From positions 19,839,283 through 19,903,282 of the forward strand of contig JAWZYU010000017.1 of NCBI GenBank assembly GCA_038380435.1: 64,000 nt of DNA, read 5' to 3'. The notes beneath the pieces were generated by a model, which saw nothing but the letters and a program-made list of their open reading frames with translations, ran no database searches and had not been told where the DNA came from. A program made the translations under genes and the position numbers. Source of the DNA: Ryuthela nishihirai (lineage: Eukaryota > Arthropoda > Arachnida > Araneae > Heptathelidae). Shown in pieces: positions 49,801 through 54,602 of this stretch (position 1 is its first letter; every line of letters begins with the position of its first letter).

Positions 49801-51947
49801 TTTCTATTGAAATTACACATATATATATATCCCACATGAAATAACTCATCATCTTAGCAAACTTTGATAAAAGCGTGCAAAATATAATAATTTAAAGCAT
49901 TTAATGCAAGTACATAGGCTTACATGATTCAAATTCTGTTCATCTTGGGACCATGAATTTAGGGTACGAGCAGTACTGTCACTTACAATAAAGCGAACCT
50001 AAAACAAACAATTATTTTTATCACTTTTATTCTAAAATCATCTACATATTTAATTAAAACTGCTATAAAAAATTACTAAATAGTTTTCTACACACACAAA
50101 AATCAAGTTTAAAATATTAAGAGTAGGATCAAAAAACTCCAAAATGAAAAAAAGACTTCAAATCTGTCTAAGCTTGTGGAATAATTTAGATTTTAGCTCC
50201 AAATATCTTCAGTTTGTGTTAAAAACTCTGCAGAATTCAAACATGAATTATCACTTTTATATCATAGTGCTTTACCACTTATACAAATATTAGCAATGAG
50301 TGAAAAACAAATGTAGATCTGAATGTGGGCCATAATTAACCTTTAATCTAACTAGATAACAAAGATTATTATTATCATAAGATTTCATTGTCATTTTACA
50401 TACTCACTATTGAAATTTGATTAAATTCAGATGTTATTCTACAGTTTTTTCAATAAGAATAAACATTAATAACTCTTTAAACTGAATGCTAGTTCTAAAT
50501 CATGCAAAAAGTGATTTAATTAATTACAAAAAGTGATTAATTAATAGTCATCACCATTCCATTTGGTAGTCCAGACAAATCTACTTCAGAAACAAGATCT
50601 TGCCTGCAGGCCATAGGTTATACATCTCTGGTGTTGAACTATCTTAATCCCTTTTTAATGACAGCCCTTAAAGCTAAATTTCAATGCACAATATGATATA
50701 ACGACTGGAAAAAAAGGTTTTTTTGTGTGATTTGTACATTCTGATAAAAAAAAGATTTTAAAACTTTAAGCTGGGGTACATTTAAGAATTTCCTATGAAA
50801 GGAAAGGGAAATTAAAATCATTTTTCTAATAATTTAAAGTTTTAATTTCAGCTTTTTTCCAATATAAAAATTAAACATTTTTTTTTATTTACTTTCAATG
50901 AAATTAAGGATAGAAATTCTTTTTAACCTTGAATGTGTTTGGTATCTGATGTCAGTGGTTAACATCTAATCTACTATCAAAAAAACTATTCCTTTCGATA
51001 CAATTATAAAGGTTGAATGCTACACACTGCACTCTAACTATAAAAGTGATTGGTATATAAAAAAAAATTAAAACCATTCTAAAACCTTTAAAACAATTTT
51101 ATCATGTATAACATTAGAAATTTGATGAAAATTTTCAACTTTCTTACATTATTGAATCACTTCTAAGCATTATTATTCCAGAAATAATCATCCCATGATA
51201 AATATTTGTTTTGCTATATTAAAAAAAAAAGAATAACCTCTCATGCAAATATTTGCCACAGAGGTCTGATATGAGCCTGTCAGTTTAATATGCAATAGAG
51301 AAGATCTGTGAGAAAAACAAGACCTTAGCAGGAAGACAACACATGACACATCCATGCTTTATCCAGGGTTCAAACCCAGGTAATGCTACTCCATAGCTAA
51401 GTACACTAACCATGCAGCTACTGGGATGGCATGAACCATATTAAAGAACTTTAAACAAAATAAAGTATGTTTAACCTAAACCACACTTAGAAAATATTTT
51501 TTTATATTTGAATAATTTAAAATAATCAAATTACAATTTAAGAATATTCTAGAATGCCAAATTTTATTCATTTATTTAGATATTATTAAGGCCCAACTAC
51601 TACTTTCATAAAAGAATTTCAAGTGGAAAACAACAGCATTAAAATAGCAAACAATGAATCTAGACAAGATTAATCATTTCCCCCTTTTTAATTTCTTTAA
51701 TAACAATTTGAAAAATGCCACCTACCAGTTTCTCTGTGGGGAAAATATCCCACACAATTCGGCAGTATTCTATAGCAGCTTCCACAGAACAAGTCCAGAG
51801 TGATTTGGCAATGGGAGCAAGAGGGATAATACCAGGTTGTCTAGTTTTGGTAAAGATATCAAATTCAATACTTTGCTGGCATGAGCCTGTAAAGTTGGGT
51901 CCATGGTCCAGAATAAATACAGTTTTATGACTCACTGGGAAAGTCAT
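4470..51947 (-). CDS. INTS13: INTS13 / asunder, Integrator subunit 13 (15 coding exons, whole span)
   Basis: Known role of the family: INTS13 pairs with INTS14 and INTS10 in the nuclear Integrator complex and tethers them to the INTS4/9/11 cleavage module; the Drosophila orthologue is asunder (Mat89Bb). Seen here: 15 exons in collinear order, all introns GT-AG, all phases compatible, total 2259 nt including stop. The N-terminal von Willebrand A-like part starts with [11 protein letters not shown] and continues [17 protein letters not shown]; the middle carries [18 protein letters not shown] and [20 protein letters not shown], then [20 protein letters not shown]; the C-terminus has [11 protein letters not shown], the cleavage-module binding motif. 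About 699 codons run to the last conserved block, close to the roughly 706 residues of the human protein. Introns range from 452 to 7769 nt and are full of transposable elements. Identification rests on remembered family sequence, not a search. Confidence 0.95.
5032..5130. repeat. two-copy tandem repeat in INTS13 intron 14
   Basis: CATCATTAAGCAAGTTCTCT followed by TATTCAAACTA occurs twice, about 62 bp apart, with a third partial AGTTCTCTTTTTTCAAACTA in between. Local duplication. Confidence 0.7.
5507..5794 (-). CDS. INTS13: INTS13 coding exon 14
   Basis: 288 nt, residues 525-621. Acceptor TTTATAG|AGAGGA; donor GACAG|GTATAT. It begins [20 protein letters not shown], the conserved DEQYR.MWNELE..V.AH segment, then turns into a charged, low-complexity linker rich in Lys, Glu, Ser and Asp that is expected to be disordered. 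Confidence 0.93.
5919..6348 (+). mobile_element. 430-bp deletion derivative of a DUF4817-type transposon with ~75-bp inverted ends
   Basis: Ends CAGGGTGAATCTGAAAAAGT and complement are nearly perfect inverted repeats for about 75 bp, flanked by TATA. The centre encodes [20 protein letters not shown] at about 6108-6170, which matches the N-terminal domain (DUF4817) of a transposase family common in arthropods; the rest of the transposase is missing. So this is a small internally deleted, non-autonomous copy. A related copy lies at 61287-61708. Confidence 0.8.
6474..7075 (+). mobile_element. probable solo LTR / LTR-retrotransposon relic
   Basis: A block opening TGTGATGCCCCC with GC content higher than its surroundings, a compact promoter-like part, an AATAAA at 6914-6919 and, after the block, TTTTTGGCAATTTGTC, which resembles the start of a primer-binding region. 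No gag or pol frame follows. Exact ends and target duplication were not resolved, so this call is tentative. Confidence 0.4.
7540..7635 (-). repeat. old SINE-A fragment
   Basis: Diverged match to the SINE-A body on the minus strand (CAATTAGCTGCTTATCACAG, then CAGAACCTGTCAGTATATG). Confidence 0.65.
7995..9371 (-). mobile_element. Tc1-like DNA transposon, inactive
   Basis: The left end CATTACAGAAAAAAAAATTG (TA at 7993-7994) and right end, whose complement reads ACTATAAAAAAAATGCAAG, define about 1377 bp. On the minus strand 8262-8492 encodes [12 protein letters not shown] and [19 protein letters not shown], the second and third catalytic blocks of a DD34E transposase. Upstream parts are frameshifted. 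The same family recurs at 63208-64000. Confidence 0.82.
8262..8492 (-). pseudogene. Tc1-like transposase catalytic fragment
   Basis: [10 protein letters not shown] contains the second catalytic Asp; [12 protein letters not shown] contains the final Glu in the expected DD34E spacing. The frame stops soon after; no full-length enzyme can be read. Confidence 0.75.
9376..9411. repeat. short hairpin
   Basis: AATGAATATACATAC and its reverse complement are separated by 6 nt. It lies immediately outside the right end of the Tc1-like element at 7995-9371. Confidence 0.85.
9740..10155 (-). pseudogene. degenerate Tc1-like transposase relic
   Basis: Minus-strand pieces in different frames read [14 protein letters not shown] (about 10130-10080), [12 protein letters not shown] (about 10010-9970) and [13 protein letters not shown] (about 9940-9900), the order of Tc1-family catalytic blocks. 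Several frameshifts; ends not found. Confidence 0.65.
10266..10634. mobile_element. hAT-type non-autonomous element
   Basis: Ends CAGTGGTTCCCA and TGGGAACCACTG are inverted repeats. Flanks ACCTAAAG (10258-10265) and ACCAAGAG (10635-10642) look like a slightly mutated 8-bp target duplication, as expected for hAT. Interior has no long frame. Confidence 0.8.
10650..12347. other. intron sequence, nothing recognised
   Basis: Part of INTS13 intron 13. AT-rich, with no transposon ends or coding pieces that I could support. Confidence 0.45.
12348..12505 (-). CDS. INTS13: INTS13 coding exon 13
   Basis: 158 nt, residues 473-525. Acceptor AATTTCAG|CAACTG; donor AAAAG|GTTTTG, a weak donor but phase-correct. 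It encodes a [20 protein letters not shown] helix region and [14 protein letters not shown], of which the [11 protein letters not shown] end is family-specific. Confidence 0.93.
12935..13045. repeat. imperfect two-copy repeat
   Basis: TTAGTGACA..A followed by ATAGCTTTATTGT occurs twice about 60 bp apart, suggesting an old local duplication within INTS13 intron 12. Confidence 0.55.
14086..14162 (-). CDS. INTS13: INTS13 coding exon 12
   Basis: 77 nt, residues 447-472. Acceptor CTTTACAG|GAAAAC; donor ACATCA|GTAAGT. It encodes [20 protein letters not shown] and FNMTS, matching the conserved RYWPMIISQTTIFNM motif. Confidence 0.93.
15095..15508 (+). repeat. SINE-B copy (tRNA-Met-like head), plus
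   Basis: The head carries GGCTCATAATCTGCAG, like the anticodon arm of tRNA-Met (CAT), and the B box GGTTTGAGTCCC at about 15180. The body follows with GAGAGCCATACCCTGTGCAT and ends CTCAGAGGCAAAATAACTCA. Near full length. Confidence 0.85.
15552..15955 (-). repeat. SINE-B copy, minus, convergent with previous
   Basis: Reverse-oriented SINE-B with its tRNA-like head at the right (GGGACTCAAACCTGGGAACT at 15880-15899). Together with the 15095-15508 copy it forms a tail-to-tail inverted pair separated by about 45 bp. Confidence 0.85.
16245..18617. mobile_element. piggyBac-like non-autonomous element, copy A (2373 bp)
   Basis: Flanked by TTAA at 16241-16244 and 18618-18621, with inverted ends CCCTTCCAGGGCC and GGCCCTGGAAGGG. 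TTAA targeting and CCCTT ends are typical of the piggyBac superfamily. The interior is AT-rich without a transposase frame. A SINE-A copy (18395-18520) is inserted near the right end. Copy B, at 36251-39608, shares most of the interior. Confidence 0.82.
18395..18520 (+). repeat. SINE-A 3' part with long poly(A)
   Basis: The SINE-A body and GCAAGCAGCTGCTTGAGGGG, then about 28 A residues near 18491-18518. Absent from the matching place in copy B, so it inserted after the two piggyBac-like copies diverged. Confidence 0.8.
19420..19501 (-). CDS. INTS13: INTS13 coding exon 11
   Basis: 82 nt, residues 420-447. Acceptor TGTTACAG|GATTTT; donor AAAAAG|GTATAG. It encodes [20 protein letters not shown] and IEPHIEK. 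The DFGEFM..N.L.P start is conserved; the rest is shorter than the vertebrate version. Confidence 0.92.
20270..20830 (-). pseudogene. LINE (non-LTR retrotransposon) ORF2 C-terminal relic
   Basis: Minus-strand pieces, joined across frames, resemble the region after the reverse transcriptase of arthropod LINEs: a NYLGS-like stretch, then [14 protein letters not shown] near 20560 and a [14 protein letters not shown] stretch near 20360-20320 like the W.GHV.RM..RL motif. Heavily decayed. Confidence 0.5.
21124..21325 (+). repeat. SINE-A full copy 1 of a tandem pair
   Basis: tRNA-like head with A box TGGCAGAGTGG and B box GGTTCGAGTCC, then body with CTGACAGGCTCCTGTCAG and GCAAGCAGCTGCTTG, and a T-rich tail. 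Confidence 0.9.
21331..21537 (+). repeat. SINE-A full copy 2 of a tandem pair
   Basis: Head GTCCCGTGGCCGAGTGGTTA; B box region GGTTCAGCCCCGG has lost one base. Same orientation and immediately after the previous copy, which suggests insertion into its tail. Confidence 0.9.
22120..23330 (+). pseudogene. degenerate Tc1-like transposon
   Basis: Plus-strand fragments in several frames give [15 protein letters not shown] (about 22612-22655), GGSVMV (about 22768), RDEILDP (about 22857) and [13 protein letters not shown] text (about 22996-23020), in Tc1 order. Many stops and shifts; ends not found. Confidence 0.6.
23720..23898 (-). CDS. INTS13: INTS13 coding exon 10
   Basis: 179 nt, residues 360-419. 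Acceptor ACTGTAG|GTCGTG; donor ATTAAT|GTATGC. This is the best conserved exon: [59 protein letters not shown]. It gave the first recognition of the family. Confidence 0.97.
24121..24190. repeat. 30-bp tandem repeat, about 2.3 copies
   Basis: Units of GACATGTCAAAAGACAGTTG plus ten bases at 24121-24150 and 24151-24180, then a partial third copy. Confidence 0.85.
24968..25300. mobile_element. possible pogo/Tigger-type MITE
   Basis: Begins CAGTAGACCCTCAATTTCAC and ends AAGGGGAAACTGTACTG; the outer bases are weakly inverted, and the CAGT..ACCCTC start is usual for Tigger-derived elements. The interior is non-coding. Confidence 0.4.
28451..28728 (+). repeat. tRNA-like repeat (SINE-C) inserted in Tigger
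   Basis: Flanked by a perfect 12-bp duplication ACATTCATAGTT (28439-28450; 28729-28740), and the Tigger reading resumes after it. Holds the tRNA-like segment at 28629-28700 near its 3' end rather than at the 5' end. Confidence 0.75.
28629..28700 (+). tRNA. tRNA-like sequence (pseudo-tRNA within SINE-C)
   Basis: A 72-nt cloverleaf: acceptor TGGCTGG with CCAGCTA, D arm GCTC/GAGC, anticodon stem CCTGA/TCAGG, T arm GGG/CCC around TTCCGAT. The loop reads CATGTTA, giving TGT if canonical, but the base before it is A rather than the universal T. Together with the repeat context this argues for a retroposed tRNA-like element, not a working tRNA gene. Confidence 0.45.
29318..29407 (-). CDS. INTS13: INTS13 coding exon 9
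   Basis: 90 nt, residues 330-360. Acceptor TTTTACAG|AACTTC; donor AAATG|GTATGT. It encodes [20 protein letters not shown] and SCLTNFLLN, matching the [27 protein letters not shown] block almost residue for residue. Confidence 0.95.
29714..31194 (+). mobile_element. Tc1-like DNA transposon with both ends (1481 bp)
   Basis: Ends CACTGGTACTCAAAATTAA and TTAATTTTGAGCACCAGTG are inverted; TA precedes the left end. Plus-strand fragments: [16 protein letters not shown] in the first frame; RLFTDES-like text with a stop near 30385; [17 protein letters not shown] near 30617-30667; [13 protein letters not shown] near 30752-30792; [13 protein letters not shown] near 30883-30917. Broken by stops and frameshifts. 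Confidence 0.85.
29966..30930 (+). pseudogene. Tc1-like transposase pseudogene
   Basis: The frame from 29966 covers the N-terminal domain to RRLH and then stops. Downstream parts in 30374-30571 and 30429-30689 are two overlapping frames, indicating a frameshift. The DDE order is preserved, but the transposase cannot be read as one protein. Confidence 0.75.
31428..31529 (-). CDS. INTS13: INTS13 coding exon 8
   Basis: 102 nt, residues 296-330. Acceptor TTAATAG|GAGTTG; donor GTTG|GTATGT. It encodes [20 protein letters not shown] and then [10 protein letters not shown], of which TLKWCTPR is a family hallmark. The first half is variable in the family. Confidence 0.92.
32580..32700. repeat. repeat also found at 40620-40760
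   Basis: Shared text includes AAAAATTTCTTGAAAAATG and ACTAGCATTCT.AAG. In both places it lies 100-120 bp left of a minus-strand SINE-B copy. Not recognised. Confidence 0.6.
32800..33140 (-). repeat. SINE-B copy, minus, diverged
   Basis: TTTTTTGCACATAGTGGGCTAAATAG to GGAACTACAGATTATGAGCC, tRNA-like head at the right. Several small deletions. Confidence 0.8.
33283..33487 (-). repeat. SINE-A full copy with ~18-bp target duplication
   Basis: Complete minus-strand copy, from the (AAATA)n tail to the head CTCGGCCACAGGA. GGTACTCTTAAACAATAA occurs just before it (from 33265) and just after it (from 33488), a clear target-site duplication of LINE-driven insertion. Confidence 0.92.
34174..34258 (-). 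CDS. INTS13: INTS13 coding exon 7
   Basis: 85 nt, residues 268-296. Acceptor GGGGACAG|GAAGAA is unusual in having a G-run instead of pyrimidines right before the AG. Donor ACTG|GTGAGC. It encodes [20 protein letters not shown], matching the conserved [15 protein letters not shown] segment, so the exon call is firm despite the weak-looking acceptor. Confidence 0.92.
34593..34665 (-). repeat. SINE-B 3' fragment
   Basis: GGGTTGTTTCACCTCTGAGC and GGGCTCAGAG match the SINE-B 3' end with the middle deleted. Confidence 0.6.
34939..35058. repeat. long imperfect hairpin with inner palindromes
   Basis: The outer arms begin AAAACCATCTTCTT and are inverted at 35020-35058. Each arm contains a 26-bp palindrome built from GGTTCCTAAAATA (34955-34980 perfect; 35019-35044 one mismatch). 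Extra GGTTCCTAA units lie in between. It lies in the 3' part of Tigger copy 2. Confidence 0.85.
35211..36250 (-). pseudogene. Tigger transposase catalytic part (copy 2)
   Basis: Reading minus: [20 protein letters not shown] and [20 protein letters not shown] (first Asp present, the usual Glu changed to Gln), [32 protein letters not shown] (second Asp), [20 protein letters not shown] (third Asp), then [16 protein letters not shown] and an acidic tail to 35211. Frameshifts near 35908-36000 and 35571. Closest to the TIGD1/jerky group; better preserved than copy 1. Confidence 0.82.
36639..37537. mobile_element. unknown element nested in piggyBac-like copy B
   Basis: Absent from copy A. TATTTTTCCCATT occurs at both edges as an apparent 13-bp duplication. 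CTCTTTAATAAACCACGAAT at the left is inverted at 37501-37520, about 20 bp inside the right edge. A SINE-B sits inside. Not recognised; it could be an LTR or a non-autonomous DNA element. Confidence 0.55.
37091..37474 (-). repeat. SINE-B full-length copy with 11-bp target duplication
   Basis: TGTCAGTCCTG flanks both sides (37080-37090; 37475-37485). The best preserved copy. On the minus strand the head reads GGTGGCTCAGTCGGTAGTGC, then AGGCTCGTAATCTG, then GGTTCGAGTCCC; the body ends GTGCCGCTCAGAGGTAAAAC. Confidence 0.92.
38279..38294 (+). repeat. poly-G tract
   Basis: About 14 consecutive G in piggyBac-like copy B, within a segment missing from copy A. A similar run is at about 32490-32505. 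Confidence 0.85.
39609..40080 (-). pseudogene. Tigger transposase N-terminal part (copy 2), separated by insertion
   Basis: On the minus strand [19 protein letters not shown] opens at about 40040, with a [18 protein letters not shown] region and a WLTR..LQRSK.NF stretch further in, as in the CENP-B-type DNA-binding domain. It is interrupted at 39609 by the piggyBac-like element. Confidence 0.65.
40620..40760. repeat. repeat also found at 32580-32700
   Basis: AAAAAATTTCTTGAAAAATG and TTTACTAGCATTCTCAAG match the other copy; both precede a SINE-B. Confidence 0.6.
40864..41236 (-). repeat. SINE-B copy, minus
   Basis: Near full length. GGGTTGTTTTACCTCTGAGT opens it on the plus strand, and GGGACTCAAACCTGGAAACT marks the tRNA-like head at the right. 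Confidence 0.88.
41240..42027. other. intron sequence, nothing recognised
   Basis: AT-rich end of INTS13 intron 6; only simple AATAAT runs near 41690. Confidence 0.45.
42028..42156 (-). CDS. INTS13: INTS13 coding exon 6
   Basis: 129 nt, residues 225-267, phase 0 at both ends. Acceptor ATTTTAG|CTGTCACC; donor ATGAAG|GTAGAA. It encodes [20 protein letters not shown] then [20 protein letters not shown], a strongly conserved block marking the start of the beta-barrel region. The 3' side faces the 7769-nt intron that holds the nested transposons. Confidence 0.95.
42609..42699 (-). CDS. INTS13: INTS13 coding exon 5
   Basis: 91 nt, residues 194-224. Acceptor TTCCTAG|CTTAATG; donor CGAGAG|GTAACT. 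It encodes [18 protein letters not shown] and ends with KPKRE just before the conserved LSPILTSEV of the next exon. The following intron, 452 nt, is the shortest in the gene. Confidence 0.92.
42700..44130. other. intron sequence, nothing recognised
   Basis: Part of INTS13 intron 4. AT-rich with microsatellite-like TA stretches near 43220 and 43700. Confidence 0.45.
44142..44486. mobile_element. possible hAT-type element
   Basis: The start CAGGGGCATCCAAG is typical of hAT (Charlie-type) ends; the far side reads GATGCTACCTG, an imperfect inverse. CTCTAG occurs on both flanks. No coding capacity. Confidence 0.45.
45779..45859 (-). CDS. INTS13: INTS13 coding exon 4
   Basis: 81 nt, residues 167-194. 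Acceptor TCTACAG|GGACTC; donor GATAG|GTAAGT. It encodes [20 protein letters not shown] followed by LAAGSD, matching the family segment D.HVR.LE.C..E.I..HNKLA..SD. The last two bases complete a Ser codon with the first base of exon 5. Confidence 0.93.
46375..46576 (-). repeat. SINE-A full copy, minus
   Basis: AAATACCCCCTCAAGCAGCT to CTCGGCCATGGGAC. B box complement GGGGCTCGAACTCAGG at 46512-46527. Confidence 0.92.
47104..47387. mobile_element. possible hAT-type element
   Basis: CAGGGCTGCTCAAATGGC at the left and TTGAGTATTCCTGACCTG at the right, imperfect inverted ends of the common hAT type. Contains HTCTGGCCCAC-like text usual in such elements; no transposase. Confidence 0.5.
48141..48261. 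mobile_element. 121-bp piggyBac-like MITE
   Basis: TTAA on both sides (48137-48140; 48262-48265) and perfect 14-bp inverted ends CCCTTTAACGCCCA. Interior non-coding. It lies in INTS13 intron 3, 311 nt from exon 3. Confidence 0.88.
48573..48775 (-). CDS. INTS13: INTS13 coding exon 3
   Basis: 203 nt, residues 100-167. Acceptor TTTCAG|CTTATG; donor AAAAT|GTAAGT leaves two bases of a split Met codon. Conserved blocks are [27 protein letters not shown] and NRGRVICIT, all in the VWA-like domain. The acceptor polypyrimidine tract follows an AT-rich stretch. Confidence 0.95.
48921..49373. repeat. head-to-head pair of SINE-C tRNA-like copies forming a large hairpin
   Basis: Arms 48921-49091 (minus) and 49212-49373 (plus) are inverted copies, each with a tRNA-like segment (48981-49051; 49250-49318) and about 40 bp of shared upstream sequence (CTTAACAACAGGG..AATCTT). 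The spacer is about 120 bp. It lies in INTS13 intron 2. The tRNA-like segments match 28629-28700. Confidence 0.8.
49924..49998 (-). CDS. INTS13: INTS13 coding exon 2
   Basis: Residues 75-99, 75 nt, phase 0 at both ends. Acceptor TTTTAG|GTTCGC and donor CAT|GTAAGC. The peptide includes [20 protein letters not shown], which matches the conserved FIVSDSG..LNSW..ED segment of the family. Too short to appear as a start-to-stop open frame. Confidence 0.93.
51236..51428 (-). repeat. SINE-A copy, diverged, minus
   Basis: CAGAGGTCTGATATGAGCCTGT and CAGGGTTCAAACCCAGG (B box complement). 297 nt from INTS13 exon 1 donor. Confidence 0.8.
51453..51540. repeat. inverted-repeat arm downstream of INTS13 exon 1
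   Basis: Inverse of 52476-52566 at near identity over about 85 bp; differences are mainly the length of an A-run and one base. Key text AGTATGTTTAACCTAAACCA. Confidence 0.9.
51726..51947 (-). CDS. INTS13: INTS13 coding exon 1
   Basis: Residues 1-74. The ATG at 51947 is chosen because [11 protein letters not shown] aligns with the family N-terminus. The donor is CTG|GTAGGT, phase 0. An acceptor-like ATTAG lies at 51965-51969, so this may be the second exon, running 51726-51964 with a short 5' untranslated part. It encodes the first part of the VWA-like domain; the classic DxSxS metal site is not present in DHGPN. Confidence 0.95.
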
Positions 51948-52446
51948 TGATAGTAATATGAGACCTAATGGTTAAAACACCAACATTTAGTTTATAACAC
52001 TAAAGCAAAATGAAAATTGTTTCTTCTCATAAGCATAAAATTTAGTACTTTTTAGATATATCTCATTGATATTTTAGATACATATATACTTTAATAACAA
52101 TTTAAACATAAATTATACTCTTTTTTAAAAATGCTTATATAAAACCACCTCCTGTGCTCACATGTTCAACTAATGTAAGGCAGAAAATAATACAATGCTG
52201 GAATGTTAGTTCTTTAGCATGAATTATATTTAGGGCAATGTAAATTTGACAATCCCATGAAAAGGAACATTTTTTTTTTAAATATACTTTTGGCCATTGA
52301 AATTTTTCCACCTTGAAGAAGTGGGTAGAACCACTTGAAACTGTGCATGCATTAATATCAAGCTGATACACCAAAGGGGTTAACTTTCTAATAAAAATCA
52401 GTGAAGAAATCTAAGGCAGGTGGAAGAATGTCAGCTTGTAGTGTTA

Positions 52447-52566
52447 AATGAATCTAGACAAGATTAATCAAAGAAAAACTTAACTTGTAATTTGATTATT
52501 TTAAATTATTCAAATATAAAAAAAAAAAATATTTTCTAAGTGTGGTTTAGGTAAACATACTTTATT
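52447..52566. repeat. composite duplication upstream of INTS13 exon 1
   Basis: Starts with a perfect 24-bp direct copy of 51653-51676 (AATGAATCTAGACAAGATTA and four more) and six bases later continues as the inverted copy of 51453-51540. Confidence 0.9.
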
Positions 52567-52614
52567 AATTAAGTAATTAAGTGTTACAATTAATTAAGTA
52601 ATTAAGTGTTACAA
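52564..52614. repeat. 24-bp tandem duplication
   Basis: TTAATTAAGTAATTAAGTGT plus TACAA occurs twice in a row. Confidence 0.85.
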
Positions 52615-53282
52615 TAGTATTTAGAGGATAATAGTGACAGAAGTATGCAGCATAGCATCCCATTAATGGTAGTATAATGCCAAGACCATGTGTTCATTAA
52701 GGGCACAGGTAGGTGGATAAGTTCAAGTGAGAACAAATAATGTAGTCAATAGTAATAAGTCAGTGAAGCAAGGTGATTGGATCAAGAAATTGTTGTTCAG
52801 ACTGGCAATGATGCGTCCCAGCATCCTCTGACGACCCTTGCGTATGGACCAGATGATCCTAATTCCACTGGAATATGGTACAGAGTGGTCCAGATATGAA
52901 TGAAGAGATTTATGTTTATGCAATGATGCGAGGCAGTTGGTGCTAGCACTTGTGTTTAGATAAAAGCACCCATAAATATTGGGGGCTGTGAATAATCAGA
53001 TGCATGTCACAATGTGAAGACTGCCTAATCTGGAGACTAAATGTAGTAGATCCTTTCTCAATTTCATCTAGGGTTTGGAAGGCTGTCAATAAAACAACAG
53101 ATATGCGAAAATAAATATGTGCAATAAAATGCAAGACTATTAACAGGCAATTTGCAGAGAATATGCTAACACCACCCATTGCTCTGATTACTATACATCA
53201 ATTGCAGTGGTGGAAAGATAGTAGAACTGAAGGGATTGTATCATTTTAAATCCTGTTTTTTGGGTGTAGATGATGAACTGAT

Positions 53283-53570
53283 TAATGGTTGGTTGTTTTA
53301 CCTCTGAGCGGCACTTTTTTGCACACCATAGGCTAAATGGCCAGGTCACATGGACCCCGAAGGCTCAGAGAAGGTTGGGGGAGGGGACCCACTGGAACAG
53401 CTGTTGGGAGACAGATGGTAGCCTCCCGTCAAGGCCATCCAGCGTGATCTTTAACGTGCACAGGGTATGGCTCTCCCGCACACGGGGCCACGGCTTAAAG
53501 TCCCATCCGACGGACGGCGGCCTTTTCAAGCCCATCGGTGTCCCCTACTGACCGTGGGCATCATTCTTGT
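53283..53570 (-). repeat. SINE-B copy lacking its tRNA-like head
   Basis: Almost identical to 37091-37474 through CCCATCGGTGTCCCCTACTG, then ends. A recent copy. Confidence 0.88.
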
Positions 53571-53609
53571 GCCAACAATGATGTCATAGATCAAAAATCA
53601 CTGGTTAAT

Positions 53610-53940
53610 TCAGTTATTGTTTAACTCCTGAGTGGTACTTTTTTGTACACAATGGGCAAAATGGCCACATCACACAGATCCTAAGGGCTAAGAGAAGGTT
53701 GGGGGAATGGGACCCTCTGGACAGCTGTGAACATGCACAGGCTATGGCTCTCCTGAACATGGGGTCATAGCTTTACATCTCATCCAATGGATGCTGGTCC
53801 TCCTAAGCCTATCAGTGTCGTCTTTTTGACCGAGGGCAGGGCTGGACCTTAGTGGAGATAAATCTCAATGCTGACCTAGGTGGGATTCAAACCTGGGAAC
53901 CATAAAACTCCCTGATAGCTCAATTAACCATTGGTCTATG
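53610..53940 (-). repeat. SINE-B copy, diverged, with internal deletion
   Basis: TTTTTTGTACACAATGGGCAA to GGGATTCAAACCTGGGAACC; about 40 bp of the body are missing. Confidence 0.82.
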
Positions 53941-54010
53941 AATGCTTGATACATTAACTGCACTATCTCACTTATCCTAATTTCTTCCATGTATGTTTCA
54001 TTATGTATAA

Positions 54011-54602
54011 TAGAGTGACCATATTTTTGTCAGTAAGAACGGGGACATTTCAGTAAATCAGTTTTTTGAAATCAGGACAGTTTATAAATGTTCTGATTTC
54101 AGTTTAATGAAACTGGAACATTTCTTTTTAGAAGTGTAACCCCACAAAAAATTCAGACATTACACTAACTATATTTAGACAATTAACTAAGATAATTGTT
54201 TAATGCCACACTAAGCATGATGATACATGCATGACAGACAATTTGCAGTAGGATGAAAAGCCTGTTTCACAGAGGTGCGACTTTTTGTGTTGATGGAACA
54301 GTTGGAGAGGCGACTTTTTTTTTGTGGCACAGCGAATTTGAAGCCCGTATGTGTGGTGCTTGCAGCAAAGTTCATACCTTGTTGACAACACTCAACTATG
54401 CTGACAGAATGCACCAACTATTTGGCACTAAGTGCAAACCATGTTATAAAAAAAAAGTCAATGTATATTTAAAAAAAAGTGTAAATTACACTGATCGTGC
54501 TATTCCAAAAACGTGTTAATTAAATCCATATAAATCAAGAGAGGAAAAAAAATTTAGGCATCCCAAACATCAGTTTTGGGAACTTGGAGGTATGGAAACC
54601 CT
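54011..54602. mobile_element. hAT-like element with perfect 8-bp target duplication
   Basis: ATGTATAA at 54003-54010 and 54603-54610. Inverted ends TAGAGTGACCATA and TATGGAAACCCT. Contains frames of 60-90 codons without a recognisable transposase. 592 bp. Confidence 0.75.

Noticed and set aside
51715..51930. Plus-strand open frame opposite INTS13 exon 1
   Set aside because: It is the antisense shadow of a conserved exon.
52723..53179. Possible exons of another gene (HLIIHSPQYLW and similar text on the minus strand)
   Set aside because: Composition is slightly coding-like, but I see no splice-supported frame or family match.
54200..54519. Open frames on both strands within 54011-54602 as a host gene
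   Set aside because: They sit entirely within an element with an 8-bp target duplication and inverted ends and show no known domain.
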